A stretch of DNA of 64,000 nt from Guyanagaster necrorhizus (taxonomy: Eukaryota > Basidiomycota > Agaricomycetes > Agaricales > Physalacriaceae): NCBI RefSeq assembly GCF_019112545.1, contig NW_025064890.1:1183993-1247992 (forward strand). Reading direction: 5' to 3'. The translations under genes were made by a program, and so were the position numbers. Each line of letters begins with the position of its first letter. Within the stretch, counting starts at the first letter, position 1. The notes below the pieces were generated by a model. The model was given only the letters and a program-made list of their open reading frames with translations. It searched no databases and was not told the DNA's origin. Positions 47,750 to 58,525 of the stretch are shown piece by piece.

Positions 47750-48205
47750 TGTTATAATTTTCTCCATATCTTTTTTCTTTTTCTTATCTTATCAGGGCAC
47801 CTATCTTATCTCAAGCACTTTCTTGAAGAGCATGGGAGAATTAGGTAATCACAACAGATAGGGTGCCATTATACTCAGTCATCTCATTCACAGACAATTT
47901 CTTATTGTCTTACTCCTGATGACCAGGCAGGATCAGTATCATAGCACAGAACAGTACAATAGGCAGTAGTTATATTTATTACAAGCTGAACAGTATATAA
48001 GTAGGATAGCTCTCACTGTAGTAGTCCAGCTTTGAGCTATAAGTTTATCTCACACTATCTTCTCTCAAGCCTAGCCTGCCTCTGGCCTTGAAGCACTTTA
48101 TCTATCAGAACATATCATATTAAAGTGGACTCTAGCATGACTGTACAAACATGATGCAGTGTTAGTTTATCATATGTTCAGGTCATGTGCCAGTTAGGTC
48201 TAACA
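47750..48205 (+). repeat. Solo LTR, forward copy
   Basis: 456 bp, TGTTATAATTTTCTCC to GGTCTAACA, target duplication ATACA at 47745-47749 and 48206-48210. It is the most diverged copy of the family here, and so probably the oldest insertion among the solo LTRs. Confidence 0.9.
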
Positions 48206-49107
48206 ATACAGAGCCAAAACATAGTAATAACTGCTATCAACACACTAGAACTTTTTCATGTTTCTGAAGGCTACAATGCATAGCTCCAAGAAAAACAGGT
48301 GTTGGAACAACAGGTGTATGCAATGAGAATGCAGCAGGCTAGCAATGACTCAGGTATGTGAATCTGTAGTAGAGAGCCACCACCTGATGGTCCACTCAAG
48401 CAGATACCATCTGATGTGAAAAGAGAGCAGGGTTTTTCTAGACATTCAATGAAGGCAGGTAAGAGCCATATAAAGACTAGTGGAGTTGCCAGGTCAGATC
48501 CACTATCATCCTCAGAGGATATAAAAACAAGAAGAGGAGTGGAGTAATTAGAGCTGAGATGATAGAGGACTCATCTGATGATTCAGAAGATGAGCATCTA
48601 TCCAAAGCAGTGAGTAAAAAGCAAGTGCAGATAGATCCTGCACTCAAGGTGATACTGACTGCATGCAGTGTAACTCTGGAGCCAGAGATGCCATATCCCA
48701 ATGTACTAGATGTTATGAATGCAGATAGGAAGAGAGATCCATTGAGAAAGTTCTCAAAGAAAACAGAATTCATGTCATACATCCTTTTGAGCAATACCTG
48801 AATGACACAGCAGAAAAAGGAGAAGTTCTGAAGCAAGTATATGTAGCAAAAGACTTGCAAGCCTTGCACTCAGTCTTCTCTTTTATAAATAGCACAGAAT
48901 AGTTCAAGAGCTTATATGATATGGTCTTGCAGATTGTATTAATGTCTAATCAAGTGGCTGAGAGTCTGAGTCTGATATACAATCTGGACAAAGTGATAAA
49001 TATACAATCAGCTAACAAGCAAGTAGAAAAATCCCTTGGTATGACAAAGAATATTCTATTTTCATTTAGTGATATTACAGTATACCTGCAATTAAGTTAC
49101 AATTAGT
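48206..49107 (+). pseudogene. Second gypsy family: gag C-terminus and protease fragment
   Basis: It begins with a gag linker ('QVLEQQVYAMRMQQASNDSG'), then an acidic 'EDSSDDSEDEH' and 'EMPYPNVLDVMNADRKRDP'. A retroviral-type aspartic protease segment follows, 48860-49107: 'LQIVLMSNQVAESLSLIYNL', 'NIQSANKQVEKSLGMTKNI' and 'DITVYLQL', where the D-x-G-S/T catalytic motif ('DPGSQI' in relatives) has decayed to 'DMVLQI'. It lies opposite in direction to the gag fragment at 46880-47749, so the element was rearranged. Confidence 0.72.
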
Positions 49108-49440
49108 GTGGTTACCCCCTCCTGTGGGACTGACCAAACAAGAGAATTCAGACCCATATACATTGAAGGAGATCACTCAGGCAGTTTATAAAGTCCATGA
49201 GAGGGAAACAAAAACTTGTTCATGAGGCTATGGAGACAACTGAAAGTATGGTATGACAGCTTAAGAAACTGGTAACATGTCTACCAATGCACGAGATGCA
49301 CTGAAACATCTTCCATATCAGGGAACAATTGAAAACGAAGAGTAAGAGACTTACAGACCAATTCCCATGACCAGGCTGAGCGAGGTTGCTTGACAAGTTG
49401 CAGGTAACACTAGGAGTTAGCCTCAGCAACATGGCCAGCG
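49108..49440 (+). repeat. Gag fragment, inverted copy of 47411-47640
   Basis: On the minus strand 49447-49220 reads 'PSVTCNLSSNL', 'SVSLLLFVFN' and 'GRHVTSFLSCHTILSV', nearly the same as the + strand translation of 47411-47635. This gives an inverted pair about 1.6 kb apart. The right end of the AT-rich island coincides with the end of this similarity. Confidence 0.75.
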
Positions 49441-49984
49441 GCGACAAAGAATGACCGTACGTCTGCTATCCCGCCCGAGGGCAGTCTGATTTACCCACTC
49501 TGTTCCCGCTCTGGACCGTTACAAAGCTTGCAGGATGAGTTCATCAAGATACCGCTACGGTTTGAAAACCGGAAGAGTTGTCCACGTTTAGCAATATGAT
49601 GTCAGCACCGGCTTACCGAACTCCGGCAGGATTACTCTCTACCATAGCTGTAGCCATAGCTGTAGTACAAAGGGATATCCGCACTAGTCACATCGGCTGT
49701 ATTTTTGTTCCTGCTTGACTCGCACTACTCTTTCGAGGACCTAGATTGCTGTATCGCAAACTCAAATATGTGATACTCCAATGGTTTACGGCTTATCGCC
49801 TTCTGGAAGTCCGGACTCAGAGAGCGTGGTGCGGGTACTCCATGTTCTTGGGTTTATTCTGAGGCACATTTCGGCTGTAATTGATTTGCTTCGAATTTAT
49901 GGACGCTAATGGAACGTTGTGCTTGCCCTAAATTAGCCATGTGATCCCCGCGCGCGTCTATCAGATATCCTGCCATTGACCTTC
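49441..49984. other. Normal-composition region upstream of the F-box gene
   Basis: CpG content returns abruptly. No gene was seen; a direct CATAGCTGTAG repeat occurs near 49645-49662. It probably contains the F-box promoter. Confidence 0.5.
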
Positions 49985-51719
49985 ATGTCGCTCTTGAATT
50001 TTCCTGATGAGATACTGGAAAAGATCGTCATCAACGTGAGCTGGAATTCTGTTCAGATTTTCGGGTCTTAATACTTGTTGCAGACTGATCTTCGTACCGG
50101 CAGCCGCCAAGCAATCCGACTTACGTGCAAAAATCTTTGCGATGTTGCCACACCACTTATTTTTGAACAATTCTACATCAATTTCACGCAGATGGCAAGG
50201 GATAGTTCTCACACAATCCGCTTTCTTCGCGAGCTTTCAAAAGGACGACGATTGGCTAAGTTCATCCGGGCCTTGTACTTTCGTATGTTACCTACGGACT
50301 CTAAATCAAATTCCAAGAGTCTTCGAAATATGTTAGCTTCATTATGGAAGAACGGAGACACGTTTTACGGAACCATAGGATCACTTATTTTGGCTGCTGT
50401 CTCACAGATGGACGCTTTGGAAAGGATCCAGTGAGTACAATTCCCATCGGCGTCCTGGACATGTATTCAGTTTTGCAGTTGGATGACGATGGGAAAGGCA
50501 GTACTGCGGCCAAAAATAGTGGATCAAATCATTCATTCACTAAGCAATCGTCCTCATATTCGTTTCGTTTCGATATCATCGTTAGGAATCGATCGCGATA
50601 TCCCTTGCGCGCCTTTTCATGGCTTGATCTATCTGACGATAGATGGTGGGTCATTGAATTATGCTCCCGCCATCATCGCCAACAGTCCCAATCTATTCAG
50701 ACTCAAAATTATCATGGACCTCTTTTCCTCAGCATTGTTCATGCCTGTCCTCTCTCTGTTTGGCGCGTTCCCTGAGGGAACATATAGCTCTGTGCAACAA
50801 CTCATACTTTCAGGTCCACGTTTCAGTCTAGAGCCAACGACCGTTCCCGCACTCGTTCCACATTTGCGGAACCTGTCGGAATTCCACATGCCGTCTGACT
50901 TCGACATTCCTCACGAATTCTGGATTGAATTGCATGACGCAGGGGTGTTCCTCCATCGCAGCATATGGAAAAGATGTATCCAACTGGACAATTCTTTCCT
51001 AAATTATTTCGGGGCCTGTCGGGACTTGAAAGAGGTTCATCTGCGATTAGGGCGAAGAAACGCCTTCGAGGAACAGGACGAACAGCGTGCACAATTCTTT
51101 CTTTATAACATCATCGCGATGAACTCGGGGAGTTTGACAGTTCTCCTGCTTCAACCAGAATATGCAGGATATTGGTGCCTTGACGTTCCTATGCTGGAGG
51201 TTCTATCACTTTGCGCCAATCTTGCATACATCGGTATATGTGTTGACGAGAAGAGGGCAAAGATGAATCATGACGATAATGTAGTTGTAAGTGTTCTTTT
51301 CAATCACGTCCCTTTTTCATAGATTTAACGAGACATATTTATAGACAATGTTACTGAACATTCTGCGACGCTGGAATTTTCTGGAGACACTGGACCTAGG
51401 CGCAGCGATACCCATTCATACGATGACTCATCCAGCAGATCCTATTGAACAACGCTCTGTGGAAGAGGCTTCTGTCGAAATTACGCGCTGTGTCACGAAT
51501 TACAATTGCAGACACCCAACCGCTCAGATGCTCAAGCTCCGAGTCCATACAGATTCTGTATATGGTCTTCAACTTCGGCAACATGAACTAGAATCTCAGA
51601 TATATAGCTTTACATCGTTGCAAACTTCGGAGGCAGATACTCGGGCTATGAGATGCGCGCAAATTATAAGAAAGGTGGAAAGAAACTTTGCTATTACGAG
51701 TTTTAATGCAAACGACTAG
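49985..51719 (+). CDS. F-box protein
   Basis: Four exons (49985-50035, 50084-50430, 50479-51286, 51345-51719) give 526 residues, all in phase. The N-terminal F-box is split by the first intron: 'NFPDEILEKIVIN' then 'RQAIRLTCKNLCDVATPLIF', the usual L-P-x-E-I / L-x-x-C-x-x-L pattern. The rest has leucine-rich blocks ('IRFVSISSLGI', 'GLIYLTIDGGSL', 'TLDLGAAI') that suggest a degenerate LRR substrate receptor. Family knowledge: such proteins bind Skp1 in SCF ubiquitin ligases, and Agaricomycetes carry very many. The substrate is unknown. It is the first intact gene to the right of the repeat island. Confidence 0.82.
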
Positions 51720-51846
51720 TAGTGATATGAGCTGGATAATACATTTTGAATATGTCGCTCTGCATGAGGGTGTTCGTCGATGTCTACAGTGTTCCATACG
51801 ATGTAAACACTCTTCATTGTAAGTGTGTCACATAACGGACATAAGG

Positions 51847-53701
51847 TCACTTACCTTCGTCAAGATCACCCCGCTCGAATCGCTTGCATACAGTCATAGT
51901 CCCATACTCGAAGGACAATTCAGTTATTGCCTGTGGTAGCTCCCCCTCTATGCCCTCAAAGATGATACCATCCCTTGGCTGGAATCCCGTCGACCTACGA
52001 AAGGCTTCGGAGAGGATCTTGTGGTATGGAATCTGATTGTGATCACCAAGCAGTTTTTCAGCTTGCATATACAACTGCAAGAGAGTGGCAATGAACCGGG
52101 GACTAAACAGGGACTTTTAAAATGTATGACATGGTTGAGAGTATTTGTACATACTCACCGACAAGACAGCCACTTTTCGATGCGTTCTAGCAGGCCCGGA
52201 ATATTAAGGAGCTCCGGTAAGTGATCTAGAACACAATAACGAAGCATCTGATCATGCACACCATTCTTAGTGGAACCATCTGGCCATGTCTTGGTTGATG
52301 TGAACAAAGTGGTTCCCTCCCGGACGTACTTCATACATGGGCCATAAAATTCCACCACCTCGAGTTTATCAACGGAAAGCTTGGATGCGCCAGCGATAAT
52401 GGCTCGGGGCTTAATGACTTCTCCGACAAGTCGCATAAATGGGACCTGTGCTGGTCCACTCCACACGTCTGACAGAAGTCCATGCTGAGCCTCATCAATA
52501 AGAACGTGTAGCTTGGGGCAGTCAGGAGATGCATTCTTCCTCAGCAGCTGTACCACGGAGCTGTTGCAATTTCGAAGCCCAAGGTCTATCTGCTTCGCTA
52601 AGACCTCTATACTACAAAGGTGTGCAATTTTGGTGATTTCGAGGAAGATACCAGTGTTATCAGATAAGCATGGAGGGTATGCTTGGAGGAGAAAGAACCT
52701 TCAATGGACATCAAGAGGCTCCACATCGAAGTTTAGAAGATAACATAGGAAATGGCGAAGGACAGCTAGTCTTGAGTATACGAGCATATACCATGTCTGT
52801 TTTTTGATTACATTCTTCTGCGAACTCTCGAGGTCAAGATTGCGTATGTTGGATATTTCTTTCAGCACCCATGCGGCATCCCCTGACCCGGTGGCCCATG
52901 TCATCACTTCCTCCGAACATGAGAAGTAGATGACAAAAAAGTCACAGATTCCTTCAAACTGAAGACGTGTCTCTCCATATCCAGGCAGGTCAATGACATA
53001 CCTATAGTCATAAGATTGTTAACAGATAGAAAAGAAGATCAGAATGTAAGGATGGCATACGTCGTGAAGAAAGAGCAGTTAGGCTTATCACTTTGGTAGA
53101 CTCTTTGCCAATCCATCAGCGATTCTTTGTCTGGGTCACCGAGGAGACCCTGAGCTCATTCCCACAACTGAGCCACGAGTATCATCGTCAGCAAATACAG
53201 CAAATACACAACGTACATTCTGTGTCAAGCTCAAACCAATCTAAAGCACCGGAGTGAGTATGATTTTGGGGAGGAAATTCCTTCACGTACCATATCTTAA
53301 TAGGGGACGATAGTCCTTTTCCCTCCTACATGTCGCCGTAATTCCCACTGCCTCATCCGTTGGTAAATTGTTATTAGAGAGAAAGATAGCGCGTGTGGTC
53401 CCTGCGTAGATGATTCCGCAGGCACTCAAATCAGCACGAGCTTGACCCTGCGGATCAGTGGCAGCGCGAGGAACATGATCGATGATGAACTTGGCCGAAA
53501 ATTCGATCTTGGAATCTTCAGGTGCCAATGGAGAGGGAGAGCTGTCTCTAGCTGCTTTTCCTTCTAACTTCTGCTTTTCTGTTGATGATATGCATTTGTT
53601 TGATAGAAACGGTGTAAAATTGACATACGACTAAGGCGTCCAGCACTTTGTTTTTCTGGAGAACCACCTAGAATATGTCGATACTTCAGTAACGCACTCA
53701 T
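51847..53701 (-). pseudogene. Unrecognised protein with LIDEAQ motif, probably broken
   Basis: Exons can be chained from ATG 53701: 53701-53629, 53578-53291, 53240-53217, 53154-53061, then from 53001. The frame includes 'EFSAKFIIDHVPRA', 'DLSACGIIYAGTTRAIFLSN', 'VIDLPGYGETRLQFEG' and 'VMTWATGSGDAAWVLKEI'. An in-frame TGA at 52701-52703 interrupts it, at a site consistent with a former TGG. It continues to 52159 with 'LHVLIDEAQHGLLSDVW', a Walker-B-like motif, and 'GPAQVPFMRLVGEVIKPRAI'. The last exon (52079-51847) only joins out of phase. No Walker A was seen. Family unknown; it resembles lineage-specific NTPase-like genes of Agaricomycetes. Stop and phase break suggest a recent pseudogene, but an unrecognised intron cannot be excluded. 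Confidence 0.5.
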
Positions 53702-54611
53702 GGTAGCAAAGAGAAAGGATGAACTGCTGGAACGTGTCCGGGTCACATCGTTGCTTGATCTTTTGCACGTGGCCCCTTATCTGGTGCAACGTATGTGCGT
53801 CGAACTGCCTGTCCGCCCGAATATATTATTCAATATAAGTGGCACTCACCCGGAGGTGGAATCGGGGGTTGCTGATAAAGGATAATCGTTCCGTCGCTAT
53901 TGATGACGGTGATTCGGCTGTGTGTCGGACCGTCCGAGGTGCATTCGATACGATACCCCGCTGGCAAAAACGTGTTGAATCCGATAATGAGCTGAGGGTG
54001 ACCGAAGAACAGATGCGATACACGCTGTATGACAACTGGTGTGTCGATCCTGCGCTCCCTGCAAGAAGAGAAAGGCGAAAAGAAATCACGGAGAACGCAT
54101 AGCTGGCTCTTAGATTCCTTCATAATGTCGAAAAATTGGTTATAGACGTCAGGCTGGTCCTGGAACTGTACCTTGACAGCGTTAAGTTACTAGCGGAGGG
54201 CATCTGTCACGTTGAGCGGACGGGGTTCCGGAATATTCATGGATGGAGCAGCGCGGCAATATTTCAGGCCTTGCTTGTGCCCTACAAAACATTCAGTCAT
54301 AATTTTTCTTGTTAGAGAAGAGAGATACCGTACTATCAACATGGGGGGATTTCGTGAACATCATAGAGCTCGTAAATGCCATAAGCTCTTGAGATAAATC
54401 TAGACCACCAATGCTCAAAGCACAGCTGGGGAAGGTAGCCGTTGGGCGATCCAACAGGAGGAGTTTCATAGAGATTGGGAACACGACCGCAGAATATTGG
54501 GCTCCCGGGCGTCACAGCAGGATTGAGAGAATTGGCTCCTTTGATCCCAGGGTAACAGGAGGTACAAAATGAACTGTTGCATAGAATCCGCGGTATGATT
54601 ACAATATCCAA
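53700..54611 (-). pseudogene. Sin3-like paired amphipathic helix (PAH) pseudogene
   Basis: Reading leftwards from about 54250: 'MNIPEPRPLNVTDAL', then stops, then 'AVKVQFQDQPDVYNQFFDI' and 'MKESKSQ'. Next comes 'IDTPVVIQRVSHLFFGHPQL' and 'IIGFNTFLPAGYRIEC', an excellent match to PAH1 of the Sin3 corepressor. After a Pro-rich linker (53850) a second helix pair begins near 53790 ('HVQKIKQRCDPDTFQQFIL'), as in PAH2, and then dissolves. Two stops precede PAH1 and one splice donor inside it is not GT. Only this N-terminal part is present; the Sin3 HDAC-interacting domain is absent. It is therefore a truncated duplicate, not the functional SIN3 locus. The upstream frame to 54611 may be its former N-terminus. 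Confidence 0.65.
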
Positions 54612-54687
54612 GAAGAAATACAGGTCTCATTTCTGAGCAGCATCGAGAGCGGATCTGGCCTGCAAAACAAGAAAGAAAAGACTGTCC

Positions 54688-55767
54688 TCATTTCTCCTCT
54701 TTCTTGACCAGTATCATGCCTATAGGCCACTCTATCATGAGCTCATTAGACTCCTCCACCGTCGTAAGGCCCTCTTTCGTTGCGCCCCTTCTCAGCGCAT
54801 TCCAGAATCGGTCCTCGATCCCCTTCTCCCCGCCTTTTTCCAAATACGTGTGCAATGAGCTCCATGAGCGGAAATAAGTCAACAAACTGCCCCATGTCGT
54901 CTTTGAGCGTAAGACGACTGGGAGCGGGGAGGGAAGGTTCGGGTAATGGGACCCTGAAGTCGATCAGAACGAGATGAACGAAAAGCAGTAGAAGGGCTGC
55001 TTACCGGTGAAGAAAACTCGATCTGTCTTTCCCCACGATGGCTCTGGTACGTCTAGAAGATGGTTTTCTAGTATAGACCGTCCTGGTTGCTGCCAGTGTG
55101 GGCCAAGCGATGTTGCGGGATCCGTTCCTTGTGCGTATTCGGTGATGAGAGGCGTCAGAGAAGGATACGCAGGAAGGCGGAACTCTGAGTACACCCAGAA
55201 AGCCACTGTTCCGCTTGGGCGGAGGACGCGGTCTATCTCAGGCCACAGTTTCGAGTAGTCGAACCAATGAGCTGCTTGGGCTGCAACGACGAGATCTACG
55301 GTGTTAGTTTCGAGGAAGGACAGATGCTCTGCACTGGAATTGACGAATTCGAAACGGGATCCATCTGAAATTTTTATCAATGCAGGTCATCGTTGAAAGT
55401 GCGGTAACGCACCAGAGTTACCGATTCTCTCCTTTAGATACTTTCTCGCGGCCTCCAGCATTTTCTCTCCAGGTTCGACGCCGACGACCTTCTTGAACGG
55501 GGTGAGCTCAATCGTAGCCTGACCTGTAGCACTAAGTCGAGCAGCATAAGTAAAAAGAGATGAATCACCTGTTCCGCATCCTAGATCGACGGCAAGGTCC
55601 CATCGTGGCCTGTAGCGAGGTCGAGAGGCATCAGATACCGGCTGTTGGTGAGGAAGGACGCCAGATTCGTGGTATGCAAAAATGTAGTCGAATAGAGCCT
55701 TGGGGTATGTCGGCCTGGAGGCAGCATATACAGAGGCATTAAAAGATTTCTTGGCAAAGGTCGCCAT
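54688..55767 (-). CDS. SAM-dependent methyltransferase, TMT1/CRG1-like
   Basis: Four exons (55767-55569, 55523-55413, 55364-55005, 54953-54688) total 936 nt, 311 residues, all in phase. It starts 'FAKKSFNASVYAASRPTYP', typical of the trans-aconitate methyltransferase-like group. Motif I 'AVDLGCGTGQAT' is completed across the first intron, then 'VGVEPGEKMLEAAR', 'FVNSSAEHLSF' and 'LVVAAQAAHWFDYSKLWPEI'. The post-motif strand is 'LRPSGTVAFWVYSEFRLP', and the C-terminal block is 'SLLTYFRSWSSLHTYLEKGG'. The Rossmann fold binds S-adenosylmethionine. Substrate could be trans-aconitate or a similar small acid by family analogy, which is inference. Confidence 0.88.
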
Positions 55768-56492
55768 AGTTGATCGACGACAACAAATTGCGGCAGGCAC
55801 CGACTTGCCCTTTTCGTCACCTGGGACTGTACTGAACGCGTTCATTTCTTGTGCCTTCCGGCCACGTATTCCACCTGCTGCTGCGGCTAGCATCAAGACT
55901 TTGTTTCCAACGCCGAAACCGAATCCCAGACATGGTCTCTGTTTTGCCTTTGTCCCCTACTGCCGACACTTTTAGTTCCGCCACAAAGAAATTATAATGG
56001 TTGATCTGTGTGGCGGCACCTAGACAGAATCTCATATGGAAGTTAATCCATTTAAAGGGATCCTTTCAGTGGTAAAACAATTATCAATGCTCGATGAACG
56101 GCTTCCGCCTTCTTCGCTCGAAGAAACTAGATTCGGGTGCTGATACACTCTTCTTAGAGCTTCAACTTACTTTTCTTGGCCAGGGCAAAGATGTTGTAAC
56201 ACTGATTGAAAATTTCCTTGGTCAATAACACCCCGCGGGACTATTGATGAAATGAATTACTTTGTCTTCTTCTGTCTTGCATGCTAGAGACCGACAATCC
56301 CGGATTGGCTTCAAGTGCGGTGTTATAGCAACTCCCGCTTATTGTTCTTGTTCTTGTTTCCGACTAAACGAAGAAGCTCAGAATGCTAGAAATTTTTTAA
56401 CTCGACTCTCGTTTCGGATTTGCTCCTCAAAATGTCGGATTTCTTCTCTCCCAAAGCCCTATCTGGTATTCTCGACCGCGTACAGTCCAATT
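55768..56492. other. Divergent intergenic region
   Basis: This region holds the promoters of the methyltransferase (leftward) and the NTase-like gene (rightward). Frames here are short and unconvincing. Confidence 0.45.
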
Positions 56493-57476
56493 ATGCCTCT
56501 CGGTATATCTATCAAAACTCATCCTCATTTCCAGCATTCTTTCTCGTACAACCTCCCCGAAACACTCGAATCCATCACGCAGGAATTCCTCAAAGACTTG
56601 AGTCTCATCCAAGATAAACCGATCTTGGTGAAGCTGATTGGCGGACATGCCGCTAGCAAACACTTTCACTACTCCTTTCGCGATACTTCAGTGAGCCTTT
56701 TCACCTCATCAGACGTGCTGTAATATTCTGACGCCGACATGGTCTAGGGATTGGATTTTATCATCACAGAACCCGAACTAGTGAAGAATTTCCTTCTCTC
56801 CAAGTGTCCCGAGAAGTATTATCGTCACCTCAAGGGCACCCAGACAATCCTCTTCTACCGAGGATCATTTGTAGATCCTGATCCAAGATCATGGGTCCGA
56901 ATTGACTTCAGATCGTTCTCCCAAGTAAGGGTTTTCAGTCCACAAGCTCCCAGTCCAACTTGACTCACCGACTCGCAGATGCCTCTCGAATATCCCGTCA
57001 CCGCCAACATGCGTCCAATCAAAGAGATATCCGACACCGCCGCTGACACTAGTATCTGCGCGAGCATTCTCGACCTCATAATCATGAAGATCGAATGCAT
57101 CATCGACTGGGCGCGCGACAGACAGCTCAAAATGCAGGATTTTGAAGATCTACGGGAGCTTGTAGCACTGAGGAATCGACAAGAACGAACGGCACTGGAC
57201 GCCGCCAGCGAATTCCTACATGCTCGATATATCCACTGCTATTTCGATGACTTTGCGTTTCAAGACATCTCTGGCGTGCTGAAATCGTGGATCGCGAATA
57301 TGATGGACCCGAAAGGCGACCTCATCGACCCAGACGAAGGGCACCAGGTCTTCAGCTTGGAGAGTCGTGATGCACAGAAGGTGAAGTGGGAAGAAATGTC
57401 CCCAGTGTACAAATGCAAAATGCGAATGCTTACTCCCGCTGTTGATACCGTTCGTCTGGCAGATTTTTTCAAGTAA
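56493..57476 (+). CDS. Nucleotidyltransferase-fold hypothetical protein
   Basis: Three exons (56493-56690, 56748-56924, 56979-57476) give 290 residues in phase. The block 'VKLIGGHAASKHFHYSFRDT' joined across intron 1 to 'SGLDFIIT' matches the 'GG-A-x(n)-R-x-T-x-DLD-x-x-I' strand-turn of nucleotidyltransferase-fold proteins (AbiEii/MNT-like). A further acidic residue in 'WVRIDFRSF' could be the third metal ligand. The C-terminal half is helical, with 'LDLIIMKIECIIDWARDRQL' and 'DFEDLRELVALRNRQ', as in family members with a helical cap. I know no characterised fungal homologue, so activity is unproven. The upstream Met choices (56431, other frame) do not keep the NTase frame. Confidence 0.6.
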
Positions 57477-58525
57477 TTTATCATCCTGTATTTTGGGAGA
57501 TGTGTTATCGTATCCATCTCATAGTGTCGTCTGTGCTCATATGAGGTCGCACCTCAGTATAATCGTAGATCAATTGAACTGGAACGATCTATGCACTCCG
57601 ACCAATCATCATCAAATTTACAATATACTTGAAGCATGTCCTACGTGATGAGTACATTGGTAAAGCTATACGAATGATGTTACCCAGGACTTGGATAGAT
57701 TCACTAATTTGACTTTTGTGCTATGGCTGGGATTTTCATATGCTCTAAAGCGGACAGACTCAAAATGTTATTAAACTCGACTGCGACCATGCTGAAAAAA
57801 GGCTGAGATAAGGTATTAATCAAGAGGCAGCAAGTTGTATTCATCAACGTACCGCTGCCAGGACACAATACTTTGGATTCGGCCGCATATCAGGCTTAAA
57901 AGAGCAGAGAGCTTGCATGTTTTCATCATCATTCTTAGCATACTTCCTAGGCTGCATGCTGAACACATGCGAATCGACGATTGAGTGTACCAATGCCGAT
58001 CGTTGAATTTAAAGTGCAATCGTACGGTTCCATATTGTTGCTCATGCGAAAGGCCTCGTATCTGAGTATATAGCGAGGAGAAAATAGTCGCTGCATTTCA
58101 TCAATTGCGGGTGTACCACATTATGAGAAGATCCTAGAAGACTTAAAATGAATTAATGGGGTAGCGTCGCTGGCGAATTTCACCTACCAATATCAGGATT
58201 AACCTTATAGGGCATATCGATAAAGGTCCCATCGGAGCCACCTTTCGTACGCAGGAATTCCAAGCCTATCCAAGGAACAGACCAGTTTGTGGTAGGTTTA
58301 GTTGTCAGCAAGTCGAGAGCCACGTGCATGAATGCATCGAGAATCGGTGAGTTCAACTTCCTGGTACATAGTACACAGATACCAATAGTTGGTCTGAACT
58401 TGAGCAACTCTGTGAATTATATAATCCAAAGAACACATGCTATAATGTAACTCATATGTAGTATGTACCAATAGTATTTTGTACGTAACACGGTAACGAC
58501 ATCCGGACAAAGAACGATTAGCAAC
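57477..58525. other. Intergenic with unresolved minus-strand frames
   Basis: Minus-strand frames at 58407-58180 ('LLTTKPTTNWSVPWIGLEFL') and 58019-57816 ('ICGRIQSIVSWQRYVDEYNL') look like pieces of one decayed gene, but I could not connect them by splicing or recognise the family. Confidence 0.35.

Larger units (their letters stand above)
26530..49440. other. CpG-depleted retrotransposon island
   Basis: A 23-kb block in which CG dinucleotides are almost absent: 28046-28380 contains a single CG, at 28290. Coding frames are cut mostly by TGA and TAG at former Trp and Gln codons. Composition returns to normal abruptly at about 49440. The pattern indicates RIP-like mutation or long-term CpG methylation and deamination acting on repeats. 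It contains two nested chromoviruses, four solo LTRs and older gypsy fragments, listed separately. Confidence 0.9.

Noticed and set aside
27234..48205. First impression of two unrelated LTR families (TGTTAYGATTTTTCC and TGTTARGCCCAAA types)
   Set aside because: They are the two orientations of one LTR family: the end of one is the reverse complement of the start of the other, and all share the AGCTTYRAGCTAA mirror.
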